A stretch of DNA of 64,000 bases. Origin: Roseateles_B sp041906185. Lineage in GTDB: Bacteria; Pseudomonadota; Gammaproteobacteria; Burkholderiales; Burkholderiaceae_C. Both the position numbers and the translations under genes were made by a program. Within the stretch, counting starts at the first letter, position 1; the number at the start of each line of letters is the position of its first letter. Positions 26,279 to 35,126 of the stretch are shown here, one piece after another. The stretch lies in assembly GCA_041906185.1 (NCBI GenBank), contig JAYRJQ010000011.1:138249-202248 (forward strand). Reading direction: 5' to 3'. The notes below the pieces were generated by a model. That model did no database searches. It was given only the letters and a program-made list of their open reading frames with translations, and had not been told where the DNA came from.

Positions 26279-27862
26279 TCAGCGCCGGCTGGCCAGCCAG
26301 TTCACGAGCTGATCCAGCACCGGGCGGCCGGCCCAGCCGGCGGCCTCGTCGTTGAGCATCACGGCCAGCACCCAGGTCCGGCCGCGGCCATCCTGGACCA
26401 CGCCCGCCAGCGAGACGACGTCCCGCAGGGTGCCCGTCTTGAGCCGCGCCCGGCCCTGGGCCGGCGCGCCCACGAAGCGCCGGCGCAAGGTGCCGTCGAC
26501 ACCCGCGACCGGCAGGCCGGACAGCCACTCCGGCGCCCGGGGGCTGCGCACCATGTGGCGGACGAGGCGGGCCAGCGCGTCGGCGCTGATGCGCTCGGTG
26601 CGGGACAGCCCCGCGCCGTTGTCCAGCACGAGGCCGGCGCTGTCGAGGCCGTTCTGCGCCAGCCAGGCCTGCGTCGCGGTGGCGGCGCGCTCCTGCGTGC
26701 TGGCGGTGAGGGTCGCCTCCGGGGCCGCCGCGCCGAGGCGCTGGTAGAGCAGGCGCAGCTGCAGGTTGTCGGATCGCTTGAGCGCACCACGCAGGCTCTC
26801 GGCCAGCGGCCGGCCGGCGTGGGACTGCAGCACGCGGGCCGCGGGCGGCGCCACGCCGTCGCGGATCTCCCCGCGCAGCTCGCCGCCCAGCGATTGCCAG
26901 AGCTGGCGCAGCGTGAAAGCCAGTACCCACTGACGATCCAGGGCCTGCAGCCACGGCTTCTGTTCGCAGCTCACGGGGAAGCGCCCCTCCAGGATCAGAC
27001 GGGGCGGCGTGGCAGGCCCCGTGGCGGGTGGGGGCAGGAAGCGGAAGGTGAGCGGCAGCACGTCCCAGTGGCGGCACGGGGCCTCGGCGAGCGTGACGCC
27101 ATGCGTGTCCACCTCGACCTGTGGCCAGTCCGGCAGACGGGCCTGCAGCGTCCCGGCGCCAGCGCTGCGCAGCTCCAGCTGCTGCACGCCGCCGTCCAGC
27201 AGCAGGGCATCGGGCACGACGTTGTAGGCGAAGTTCGGGGTCTCGTCGAAGGGCGGTGCCCCCAGGTCCGGCCGCGCGGGCGAGAACAGCGAGCGGTCCA
27301 GCACCACGCCCTGCGCCAGGGTCTGGACGCCCGACAGCCGCAGCTGCCGCAGCAGCGACCACAGCGCGGCGGTGTCGAAATCGCCATCGCCGGCGCCTCG
27401 CAGGTACAGCGGGCCGTCCAGCGCGCCCTGCAGGACCGGCGCCTCGGCCAGCAGCTCGGTGCGCGGGCGCAGCTCGGAGCCCAGGCGGTCCAGCGCCACG
27501 GCGGCCGTCAGCAGCTTGATGACGGAGCCCGGCACCATGGGCCGCTCGGCCTGCCAGACGAGGCCCGAGGCGGGATCGTCCAGCGGGAAGGCACGCACCG
27601 CCAGGGACTCGTCCGGGATGCCCACCTCCGCGAGCGCCTGGCGGACCGGCGCCGGCAGCGTCGTCTCTGGGGGCTGCGGGCGGCGGGTCTCGGCGGGATC
27701 CAGCACCAGCGGCGGGGGTGTGCGGGGAGCGGCCGCCCGCGCGGACCGGGCCCTGTCGGCCAGGGCCGGGGTGCCGGTGGCGAGCCAGGCCGTGGTGCTC
27801 AGGAGCAGGGCCAGCGCAAGGCCGCGGCCGGCAGGGGCGGGAGGCAAGGGAAGGCGGCGCAT
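26279..27862 (-). CDS. dacB: D-alanyl-D-alanine carboxypeptidase/endopeptidase (PBP4)
   Basis: 527 residues, S13 family. The signal peptide is followed by a Pro/Ala linker, then the penicillin-binding motifs in order: SVIK (in MVPGSVIKLLT, about residue 112), SDN (about 362) and KTG (in RLKTGTLRDVVSL, about 474). The wide spacing between SxxK and SxN is the class C low-molecular-weight PBP hallmark. It trims and cuts periplasmic peptidoglycan cross-links. A start at 27862 gives a normal signal peptide; the open frame upstream is a GC artefact. Confidence 0.94.
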   Translation of the reverse strand: MRRLPLPPAPAGRGLALALLLSTTAWLATGTPALADRARSARAAAPRTPPPLVLDPAETRRPQPPETTLPAPVRQALAEVGIPDESLAVRAFPLDDPASGLVWQAERPMVPGSVIKLLTAAVALDRLGSELRPRTELLAEAPVLQGALDGPLYLRGAGDGDFDTAALWSLLRQLRLSGVQTLAQGVVLDRSLFSPARPDLGAPPFDETPNFAYNVVPDALLLDGGVQQLELRSAGAGTLQARLPDWPQVEVDTHGVTLAEAPCRHWDVLPLTFRFLPPPATGPATPPRLILEGRFPVSCEQKPWLQALDRQWVLAFTLRQLWQSLGGELRGEIRDGVAPPAARVLQSHAGRPLAESLRGALKRSDNLQLRLLYQRLGAAAPEATLTASTQERAATATQAWLAQNGLDSAGLVLDNGAGLSRTERISADALARLVRHMVRSPRAPEWLSGLPVAGVDGTLRRRFVGAPAQGRARLKTGTLRDVVSLAGVVQDGRGRTWVLAVMLNDEAAGWAGRPVLDQLVNWLASRR

Positions 27863-27908
27863 GGGCCGCACTGTATCGTCTGGCGGCGGAGCGCCGGGCG
27901 GGCGGGGC

Positions 27909-28139
27909 TCAGCGCAGGTAGTCGCTGACGCCGTGCCGGAACTTGTCCTCGAACTGGGACTGGCACTGCTCCCATTCCTCGAGCGTGGAGTCCTGGACGT
28001 CCAGGCCCTCGATCTTGCTGGTGCTCGCCAGGTTGAGGGGCCGCGCGATGGCATTCATCGCGGTGCGTCCCAGCGCGGCCATGCGCGCCATGCCTGTCTC
28101 GGGAAGCGAGGCCCCGCGGGGCTTGATCAGCTGTGCCAT
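27909..28139 (-). CDS. Small protein of unknown function
   Basis: 76 residues from the ATG at 28139 (MAQLIKPRG). It contains no membrane segment or recognisable domain. The second half is acidic (LDVQDSTLEEWEQCQSQFEDKFRHGVSDYLR). I cannot assign a family. It lies between dacB and the alpha/beta hydrolase gene on the same strand, with 147 bases to the latter. Confidence 0.5.
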   Translation of the reverse strand: MAQLIKPRGASLPETGMARMAALGRTAMNAIARPLNLASTSKIEGLDVQDSTLEEWEQCQSQFEDKFRHGVSDYLR

Positions 28140-28286
28140 GGTTGACCTCGGCGGCGTCAGTGATGGCTTCAGTTTGCGCCGTCGGGCCGCGTCAGGCCAT
28201 CGCATTTGAGGCGCAGAAGCCCCCTGTTTCGGGGTGCCGTCCCCTGTAGCAGTGGCACGCCCGGGGGCGTCGCTCAGGGGCTCAGT

Positions 28287-29288
28287 TCAGGGGCGAGGCT
28301 CGACCTGCGTCGCGACGAATTCGCGGATCTGCTCGACCATGGGCTGCACGGCCCGCGGTGCGTCGATCTCGCCGGCCAGCACGTGCTGGCCCGGGGACTC
28401 GCTGTAGTTGACCTCGATCAGCTGCTTGCGGGCGCTGCCGATGCGCTCGAAGGCCGCGCGGGCCTCGCTGACGTCGATGACCGTGTCCCGGGGGGACATG
28501 AGCATGAGCGTCGGCGCCTGGATCTTGCCCAGCTCGCTGCCGCGCACGCGCTCGACCAGCGCCATCATCGGGAACAGCGCCTTCGTGGGGTAGCGGTGGG
28601 TCCAGAAGCGCGCCTTGCGCTCGTTGGCCGGCGTTTCCTGGTACTCGGGGCCCTGGACCATGCGGGCGATGCTGCGGCCCCAGGGCCAGTTGATCACGCC
28701 GGCCTTCGGGTCCCGGGGACCGAAGTTCGGGGAGATCAGCACCCAGCCCGCGACATCCTTGGCCTCCTCGCGTTGGGCCAGCCAGGCGGCCAGCGTGGCA
28801 CCCGTGGACGCGCCGACGACCAGCACGCGCTCACCGAGCCGCTGGCCGACCTGCAACGCCTCCAGCGCATCGGCCTTCCACTGGCCGACGCTGGCCTCGC
28901 CCATGGCTTCGCCGGGCAGGCCGTGGCCGGCCAGGCGGGTGTAGAAGGTGTTGCCGCCCAGGGACTCGGCCAGGCGCTCCGGCAGCGGGGCCATCTCCTG
29001 GCGCGTGGCCGAGAAGCCGTGCAGGTAGACCACGGCCCAGGGCGCGCGCTGGCGGCCCTTCTCGCCCCAGACGATGTGCTTCTCGGTGCCCGGCGTGAGC
29101 CCCGGGATGCGGGCCTCGGCGGCGCGCAGGTGGTTCTCGAGCGCCTCCAGCGGCTCCGGCAGGTGCACCGGCGTCATCGGCGCCGGCTCCCAGGCGATCT
29201 CGCCATTGCGGGGGCCGATGGAGAACGTCAGGCCGCAGGCCAGCAGCGCCAGCGAGGCGCCCCAGGCGATGCGGCCGGCACGGCTCAC
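28287..29288 (-). CDS. Alpha/beta hydrolase
   Basis: 333 residues beginning at a GTG that overlaps the aminotransferase stop codon (GTGA, 29285-29288). An N-terminal hydrophobic segment (IAWGASLALLACGLTFSI) suggests membrane anchoring or a signal. The hydrolase core has the HGFSA oxyanion segment, nucleophile elbow VVGASTGATLA and a late TLMLMSPRDTVID holding the acid, with a His in SPGQHVLAG. This is a carboxylesterase or lipase-like fold of unknown substrate. It is translationally coupled to the aromatic aminotransferase gene. Confidence 0.85.
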   Translation of the reverse strand: MSRAGRIAWGASLALLACGLTFSIGPRNGEIAWEPAPMTPVHLPEPLEALENHLRAAEARIPGLTPGTEKHIVWGEKGRQRAPWAVVYLHGFSATRQEMAPLPERLAESLGGNTFYTRLAGHGLPGEAMGEASVGQWKADALEALQVGQRLGERVLVVGASTGATLAAWLAQREEAKDVAGWVLISPNFGPRDPKAGVINWPWGRSIARMVQGPEYQETPANERKARFWTHRYPTKALFPMMALVERVRGSELGKIQAPTLMLMSPRDTVIDVSEARAAFERIGSARKQLIEVNYSESPGQHVLAGEIDAPRAVQPMVEQIREFVATQVEPRP

Positions 29289-30478
29289 GCCAGCACCGCG
29301 GCCATGGCGTTTGCCACGGCTTCCACGTTCTTGGTGTTCAGGCCGGCGACGCACATGCGGCCCGAGCGGACCAGGTAGACGCCGAACTCGTCCTTCAGAC
29401 GGTCCACTTGCGCCGGCGTGAGGCCGGTGTAGCTGAACATGCCGCGCTGGTGCAGGAAGTAGTCGAAGTTGCGGCCCGGCAGCTTGGCGGACAGCGTCTG
29501 GTGCAGGGCATTGCGCATAGCCAGGATGCGCTCGCGCATCTCCTCGACCTCGCCTTCCCACAGCGCGCGCAGGGCCGGGTCGCCCAGCACCTTGGCGACG
29601 AGCTGGCCGCCGTGCATCGGCGGGTTGGAGTAGTTGCGGCGGATGGTGGCCTTGAGCTGGCCGAGCACGTGCGTGGCCTGCTGGGCATCCGGGCAGACGA
29701 CCGACAGACCGCCGCAGCGCTCGCCGTACAGGCTCATGTTCTTCGAGAAGCTGTTGGCCACGAAGAAGTTCAGGCCGGCATCGGCCATCGCGCGGATCGC
29801 GAAGGCGTCCTGCTCCAGGCCGTCCCCGTAGCCCTGGTAGGCGATGTCGAGGAAGGGCAGCAGCTCGCGCTGCTTCAGCAGGGGGATCAGGGTGTCCCAC
29901 TGCACGGGGGTGAGGTCCACGCCGGTGGGGTTGTGGCAGCAGGCGTGCAGCAGCACCACGCTCTTGGCGGGCATGGCCTGGACGGCCTCCAGCAGCTCGT
30001 TGAAGCGCACGCCGCCGCTCGCGGGGTCATAGTAGGGGTAGGTCTTGACCGCGATGCCCGAGCCCTCGAAGACGGCGCGGTGGTTGTCCCAGGTGGGGTC
30101 GGAGACGTAGATCGCGCTCTCGGGGAAGTAGCGCTTGATGAAGTCGGCGCCGACCTTCAGGCCGCCGCTCGAGCCCACGCTCTGGATGGTGGCCACGCGG
30201 CCGGCCTTCAGCACCTCGGCGTCACGGCCGAACAGCAGGGCCTGCACCTCGCTGCGGAAGGCGGCGAGGCCTTCCATGGGCAGGTAGGGACGCGCGCCGG
30301 CGTTCTCGACGACGGCCAGCTCGGCCTTGCGGACCGAATCCATCATGGGGATGCGGCCGTCGTTGTCGAAGTAGATGCCGATGGACAGGTTGATCTTGCC
30401 CGCGCGCGGATCCTTCTGGAAGGCTTCGTTCAGGCTGAGGATGGGATCGCCCGCATAGGCGTCAACGTGTTGGAACAT
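29285..30478 (-). CDS. tyrB: Aromatic/aspartate amino acid aminotransferase
   Basis: A 397-residue class I PLP aminotransferase. The lysine that binds PLP is in NSFSKNMSLYGERCGG (about residue 246), with HACCHNPTGVDLT and the terminal arginine in YLVRSGRMCVAG. The sequence fits AspC/TyrB subgroup I-alpha, which transaminates aspartate or aromatic amino acids with 2-oxoglutarate. TyrB is a likely but not certain choice. The gene precedes an alpha/beta hydrolase gene that overlaps it. Confidence 0.93.
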   Translation of the reverse strand: MFQHVDAYAGDPILSLNEAFQKDPRAGKINLSIGIYFDNDGRIPMMDSVRKAELAVVENAGARPYLPMEGLAAFRSEVQALLFGRDAEVLKAGRVATIQSVGSSGGLKVGADFIKRYFPESAIYVSDPTWDNHRAVFEGSGIAVKTYPYYDPASGGVRFNELLEAVQAMPAKSVVLLHACCHNPTGVDLTPVQWDTLIPLLKQRELLPFLDIAYQGYGDGLEQDAFAIRAMADAGLNFFVANSFSKNMSLYGERCGGLSVVCPDAQQATHVLGQLKATIRRNYSNPPMHGGQLVAKVLGDPALRALWEGEVEEMRERILAMRNALHQTLSAKLPGRNFDYFLHQRGMFSYTGLTPAQVDRLKDEFGVYLVRSGRMCVAGLNTKNVEAVANAMAAVLA

Positions 30479-30754
30479 GGCTTCACTCCGGGGTCTGGGT
30501 CAGCCCGCCATTATGCGGCCCGGGGCTTGCAGACTGGCCCCGCGGGCGGGCCGGCAGCCCCGCCACGGCAGGGCGGGCGCCTTCGTCCCTGATGAGGGGA
30601 GGCTTGCCCGCCGGGGGCGCTGAAACAGGCCGCGCGGCGGGGGATTGGCGCGCAGTCTATGCCAGCCGCCGCCGATGTTCGCGTGCCGAAGGGCACCCGT
30701 GCGGACCCGGCGGGCGCCCTGGCGCCGGGGCTCCCGCCCGCGCGCGGCGGGGCC

Positions 30755-31933
30755 TCAGCCGGCGGTGCGGGCGGGCGCCAGCCAGTGCGCAAAGCGCCCA
30801 TGCGGATGGGACCACGCCAGCGCTTCGGGCGCATGCTCCGCGCGGCACCACTGCCACAGCGTGGCACTCCCGGCGGACAAGTCCTCGGGTCGGGCGGCCA
30901 GGGGCGCATCGGCCGGCCAGTCGCTGTGAAGCAGGGCCTCGGCGCTGAGCCACCACAGCCCGCGCGTCGTCATCAGTTGCTCGACGCGGGCCCGGTGACG
31001 GCACCGGTCCGCCTCCTGGAAGTAGTACAGCACCCAGCTGTTGAAGAGCACCGGCTGCACGTCCGCGGGCAGGCTGTCCAGCCAGGACTCGAGCACGGCC
31101 AGGCCGTCCGCTGCCGCCTGCACGGGCCAGCGCTGGCGGCGCGCCACGGCCAGCGCCGCGCTGAGCCGCGCCCGCCGCTCGTGGTCGTAGGGCCACAGGC
31201 AGGCGAGCAGCCAGCGGGCGTCGTCCTCGTCACTGACCTGCAGGGGTGCGAGATCGACGCCCTGGCGCCGAACCAGCTCGAAGCCGGGCGCCGGCGACGG
31301 GAAGGTGCCGTGCCAGCGGCAGATGGCGACAGGTGCCCCGGCCTCCGTGGGGGGCACCTCCAGCTCCGGCGTCTGGCCGGGCGAGGCGAGCGGGTCGAGA
31401 TAGCGGTAGCCATAGGCATCCACGCCCAGGTTCAGCCCGGCGCTGCAGCCGAAGTCGAAGAGCGCGAGGCGCCGCCGCCCGCCGGCCCGGGCCAGATGCT
31501 GCAGGGCGGGCCACAGCACCGCGCAGCGGCCGATCTCGTTGGTCTGGGTCGCCCGACGGCCCAGCAACGCCCGCAGTGCCGGCTCCTGAGCCTCGACAAA
31601 CGCCGCCAGCACCGCGGGCAGGGCCGCATCCGGTGCGCGGCGGCCACCGACCGAGGGGAAGTAGGCGGCCAGCGCCGAGGTCGGCGCCTCCATCACGAGA
31701 CGGTGCAGGGCCGCGAGGTACAGGTTCGGCCGGGCCTGCTCCGGGGGCGCCTCGTCCATCGGCGCCAGCAGGGCGGGCTGTGCCGCGAGCGCGCGGCAGA
31801 TCGCCTGGTAGAGCGGGTCCTCGGGGCAGTCCTCGGCCGCGAAGGCCTGGAAGACGCCGGGCCAGTCGGTCGGCGCCGGGGCCTCCAGGCCGGGGGTCGG
31901 TGGCAGGTGTGACAGGTGGAGCGGGGCAGTCAT
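30755..31933 (-). CDS. DUF2332 family protein
   Basis: A 392-residue protein. Family blocks include PTDWPGVFQAFAAEDCPEDPLY, TQTNEIGRCAVLWPAL, LALFDFGCSAGLNLGVDAYGYRY, LWPYDHERR and NSWVLYYF, matching DUF2332. The segment FDFGCSAGLNLGVD reads like the glycine motif of an S-adenosylmethionine-binding fold, but no activity is known. It is divergent from the Crp/Fnr regulator gene with 57 bases between the start codons. Confidence 0.85.
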   Translation of the reverse strand: MTAPLHLSHLPPTPGLEAPAPTDWPGVFQAFAAEDCPEDPLYQAICRALAAQPALLAPMDEAPPEQARPNLYLAALHRLVMEAPTSALAAYFPSVGGRRAPDAALPAVLAAFVEAQEPALRALLGRRATQTNEIGRCAVLWPALQHLARAGGRRRLALFDFGCSAGLNLGVDAYGYRYLDPLASPGQTPELEVPPTEAGAPVAICRWHGTFPSPAPGFELVRRQGVDLAPLQVSDEDDARWLLACLWPYDHERRARLSAALAVARRQRWPVQAAADGLAVLESWLDSLPADVQPVLFNSWVLYYFQEADRCRHRARVEQLMTTRGLWWLSAEALLHSDWPADAPLAARPEDLSAGSATLWQWCRAEHAPEALAWSHPHGRFAHWLAPARTAG

Positions 31934-31967
31934 GGGCGCAGCATAGGGCGGCCGCATCGCCAGAATA

Positions 31968-31981
31968 GTCGGACACCCGAC
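31968..31981. promoter_or_regulatory. Inverted repeat in the divergent DUF2332/Crp promoter region
   Basis: GTCGG-ACAC-CCGAC is a perfect dyad ten bases before the Crp-like ATG, in the 57-base gap between two divergent genes. Its place suits an operator, possibly for autoregulation by the Crp-type protein. The bases do not resemble the classic CRP or FNR consensus. Confidence 0.35.
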
Positions 31982-31990
31982 AATCCCATC

Positions 31991-32812
31991 ATGACCGCTC
32001 CCCGACACCGCCCGACCGCTCCTGTGCCCGCCCGCCCTGCCCGCCCTGCCCGATCAGCCCGGCGAGCCGCGCCCCAAGACGCCCGCGGCCCACGGACGGA
32101 GCTCCGTGCCGCCTTCACCGTGGTGCTGGACACGCTGGCTCCGGGCCTCGGTCTCACGCTGGACGATGGGCGTTGGGCGGCGCTCGGCCCGCTGCTGCGC
32201 CTGCAAGCGCTCGCTCCCGGCCAGCCGGTGCTGCTGCAGGGCCATCGGCCGCAGGCCTTCTTCGCCGTGGTGGCCGGGGAGGTCGAGGCCCGCTTCAGCG
32301 GCCTGGACGGTCAGGTCTCCGTGCTGGAGGCCGTGGCACCGCCGCGGCTCTTCGGCCTGGCGGGCTTCGTCTGCGGCCAGCCCTCGCGCTACGAGGCCGT
32401 GGCCCGGGTGCCCAGCCAGCTGATCGTCATCGGCCCGGGCGCCTACACCTGGCTCATGGACCAGCTGCCGGGCTTCGCGCGGGCCCTGATGCGGGAGTTC
32501 GCCGGGCGCTATGCGGGCACGCTGGGCCTGCTCGCCGCGTCCCGCCACGCCACGGCGGGGGAGCGCCTGCTGCTGAGCCTGCAGCAGCTGGACCAGGAGC
32601 GGGGCGAGGACGTGCCCGGCGAGGCGAGCGAGGGCGAGCCCGGCTGGCGGCGGCTGCGGGTGAGCCAGGCGGCGTTGGCCGCGCTGGCGGGCGTCTCGCG
32701 CCAGACCGTCAACGAATGGCTGGGCCAGCAGGCGCGCGAGGGCCGGTTGCGTCAGGCCTATCGCTGCATCCTGTGGCGGCCCGGCGCCGGGCCGGCGCTC
32801 ACAAGGTCTTGA
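31991..32812 (+). CDS. Crp/Fnr-family transcription regulator
   Basis: 273 residues. An unusual Arg/Pro/Ala-rich stretch (about 1-35) precedes a cNMP-binding beta-roll (LQALAPGQPVLLQGHRPQAFFAVVAGEVEARF) and a C-terminal helix-turn-helix (LRVSQAALAALAGVSRQTVNEWLGQQ). There are no FNR-type cysteines clustered at the N-terminus, so an iron-sulfur sensor is unlikely. Its ligand is unknown. The gene is divergent from the DUF2332 gene and overlaps the tail of the convergent cytochrome gene by 14 bases. Confidence 0.9.
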   Translation: MTAPRHRPTAPVPARPARPARSARRAAPQDARGPRTELRAAFTVVLDTLAPGLGLTLDDGRWAALGPLLRLQALAPGQPVLLQGHRPQAFFAVVAGEVEARFSGLDGQVSVLEAVAPPRLFGLAGFVCGQPSRYEAVARVPSQLIVIGPGAYTWLMDQLPGFARALMREFAGRYAGTLGLLAASRHATAGERLLLSLQQLDQERGEDVPGEASEGEPGWRRLRVSQAALAALAGVSRQTVNEWLGQQAREGRLRQAYRCILWRPGAGPALTRS

Positions 32813-34601
32813 GGTACTCCAGCAGCGCGCGCTTGTCGGCCTCGGACAGCGTGGTACCGGCCAGATGGCCCGCGTTGCCGTTGCCGGGCTGCGTGGTGTC
32901 GAAGCTGGACGGCCCCTGATCGCTCACCAGGCCGACCCGCACCGGGTCGAACTCGCGGCTGCCCACGAAGAAGCGCGTCGGTCGCTGCGCCACCGGCTGC
33001 AGCAGCGCCCAGAGGCTGGGCACCGAGCCGTTGTGGAGGTAGGGCGCCGTGGCCCAGATGCCGTTCAGCGGCCGGGCCTTGTAGGTCGCCACGCTGGCAG
33101 GCGCCGATGCCGCGGAGGCCGCGGGGGCCGGTGCCGCGTCGTGGGCCGCGGGCGCGGACAGCACCTGCTTGAGCAGCTCCGCCGTGGGGCGCTGGTGCGT
33201 CCAGCCGGCCGGCCGCTGGAACTGGCCGGCGCCGCGCAGCTCGTCCGCCAGCTGGGCTTCGTACTGGAGGATCAGCGCATCCAGCGTCGCGGGGATGTCG
33301 GCCAGCATCACCCCCAGCGCGCCCTGCACCACCATCGTGGCGCCCGGCGCCTTGGCGCCATAGCGCGTGCCCAGCGGCGCGCCGGTGATCTGCACGCCCT
33401 GCAGCCGGCCGGTCAGCGCCTGGCGCATCGCGACGGCCGTGGCCATGGCCGGATCCGTGCCCACGTCATGCATCTGCGCCGTGATGCGGCGGTAGGGATT
33501 GGTGCGTTCGATGGGCAGATGGCACTGCGCGCACTGCTGGCCGTAGACCGCCTCGCCCTGCTTCGCCAGGCTGCGATCCAGCGGGCCGAGCAGCTTCTCG
33601 TCCCACTGCGGCGACCACAGGCTGCGCAGCCAGCCCTCGAGGTGGCCGAGCGCACGGATGTCGACGGAGCTCGGGTAGCGGCAGCCGAGGGGCTTGCAAT
33701 CCTCGATGCGCAGATTGCCGAACACGCCCAGCACCTCGCCCACATTGCGCGTCACCTCGCCCAGGCCGATCGGGCCGTTGGGTGCGGAGCCGTTCCATTG
33801 CACCTTGTCGTGCTGGGGCGTGTCCCACAGGAAGGGATAGGACACCGGCGCATTGGGCGGCAGCGCATTGGCCGGCAGGTCCAGGGACGTCACCAGCACC
33901 TCGTTGAAGATGTTGCCGAAGGCGTCGAGCCGCGCATGGCCCGGGCTCTGCGTCGGGCGGTTCAGGGCCAGCCGGGACGCGGACTCGGCCGCCTCGCGCG
34001 CCAGCGCCTCGCGCAGCGCCTGCTGCTGGGCCGGGCTCGTCTGGCCGAGGGCCGTCGCGAAGCGCTGGAACTTGGCCTCGTCGACCTGCGTGGCCTGCAG
34101 CGCGGCCACCAGCTCGGCGAAGAAGCGGTTGAAGTCCGCCAGCGCCGGGGCGCCGTCGATGCGCAGGCCGCGGCCCTTGAAGTTGATCTGCCCGGTGTGG
34201 CAGGCCGCGCAGCTCAGGCCCATCCAGTCCTGCCCCTTGGCATCCGTCGCCCGGGTGAAGCCCACGGGCAGGCCGTCGGGGTTCCAGGCGCCGGGCCCGG
34301 GATCGGCCGGCAGATAGCCCAGCTGCTCGATGTGGGCACGGCTGCGGAAGGGCTCGGTGCTCTCGGCCCGTTCCAGCACGAGGAACCAGCGGTAGGGAAT
34401 GATCTGGGAGCCCTGCGAGGTGAACCAGAAGGACATCTGGGTCTTCTGGTCCCAGCCCTGGTCCAGGCTGAAGACCGGCACGGGGCCGGCGGTGTCGGGC
34501 ACCGGCGTGTTGTTCGGAACAGGCTGCCAGACGGCGCACGCGGCCAGGGCCAGGGCGGCGGCAGCCAGGGCCAGCGGCCCGCGTTGGAGGGTCCGGTTCA
34601 T
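32799..34601 (-). CDS. Di-haem cytochrome c, RoxA/MauG-like lipoprotein
   Basis: 600 residues with a lipoprotein signal (LALAACAVWQ). Two haem c sites: LSCAACHTGQ (about residue 135) and QQCAQCHLP (about residue 360). The late region LNGIWATAPYLHNGSVPSLW with RPTRFFVGSREFDPVRVG is typical of the RoxA/di-haem peroxidase-related branch, which includes rubber oxygenases, though length and N-terminal part differ from RoxA. I infer a periplasmic or outer-membrane redox enzyme; the substrate cannot be told. It ends head-on against the Crp gene with a 14-base overlap of coding ends. Confidence 0.8.
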   Translation of the reverse strand: MNRTLQRGPLALAAAALALAACAVWQPVPNNTPVPDTAGPVPVFSLDQGWDQKTQMSFWFTSQGSQIIPYRWFLVLERAESTEPFRSRAHIEQLGYLPADPGPGAWNPDGLPVGFTRATDAKGQDWMGLSCAACHTGQINFKGRGLRIDGAPALADFNRFFAELVAALQATQVDEAKFQRFATALGQTSPAQQQALREALAREAAESASRLALNRPTQSPGHARLDAFGNIFNEVLVTSLDLPANALPPNAPVSYPFLWDTPQHDKVQWNGSAPNGPIGLGEVTRNVGEVLGVFGNLRIEDCKPLGCRYPSSVDIRALGHLEGWLRSLWSPQWDEKLLGPLDRSLAKQGEAVYGQQCAQCHLPIERTNPYRRITAQMHDVGTDPAMATAVAMRQALTGRLQGVQITGAPLGTRYGAKAPGATMVVQGALGVMLADIPATLDALILQYEAQLADELRGAGQFQRPAGWTHQRPTAELLKQVLSAPAAHDAAPAPAASAASAPASVATYKARPLNGIWATAPYLHNGSVPSLWALLQPVAQRPTRFFVGSREFDPVRVGLVSDQGPSSFDTTQPGNGNAGHLAGTTLSEADKRALLEYLKTL

Positions 34602-34708
34602 CTTGTGTTCCCCTTTGTTGTGGACTTTTGCAGGACTGTAGGAGCGGGGAAACGCCGCTGCAGGATCACTTCGTCCACAGAGCTAGGGATGGCGCCGACA
34701 ATGAAGCC

Positions 34709-35119
34709 ATGTATGCCGCCCCCTCAGACTGGCCCTCGCCGCTGACCCTCGTCCTGGTGGACTCGGAGCTGGAGGGCGCCGAGCGCCACGGGGATGAGGC
34801 CGTGCTGACGCTCGCCAGCGCGTGGGTGCACTGGCCGAGCACCACGCAGCGTGCCCCGCAGGCGGGCTGGGTGTGGCCGCTGCGGCTGCGGTTCACGGGC
34901 ATTCAGGCCTGGGCGGCCGTGGCGCTGTTGCCCGGGCGCATTGCCGCGGCGCAATTGCAGTGCGATGGGCAAGACCTGACCCTCACGCTGCCCGGCCACG
35001 TCACGGGCCGGCTGGCGCTCACGCTGGAAGGGTCGCGGGGCGGGCGCCTGCGGCTGCAGGCCGCGGCGCTGCGCATCACGCTGGACGGCGCGCAGCTGCG
35101 GGAGTCGCTCGCCTGCTGA
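34709..35119 (+). CDS. Protein of unknown function
   Basis: 136 residues from MYAAPSDWPSPLTLVL. It reads like an all-beta fold with alternating hydrophobic strands (ALTLEGSRGGRLRLQAAALRITLDGAQL) and no signal peptide or membrane segment. I do not recognise a family. It sits between the cytochrome gene and a glutathione peroxidase gene, both on the opposite strand, which leaves it as a single-gene unit. Confidence 0.55.
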   Translation: MYAAPSDWPSPLTLVLVDSELEGAERHGDEAVLTLASAWVHWPSTTQRAPQAGWVWPLRLRFTGIQAWAAVALLPGRIAAAQLQCDGQDLTLTLPGHVTGRLALTLEGSRGGRLRLQAAALRITLDGAQLRESLAC

Positions 35120-35126
35120 CGCAGGC

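Noticed and set aside
29289..29900. Longer N-terminus for the alpha/beta hydrolase
   Set aside because: The extension lies inside the aminotransferase gene in another frame; the GTG at 29288 overlapping the stop is the natural start.
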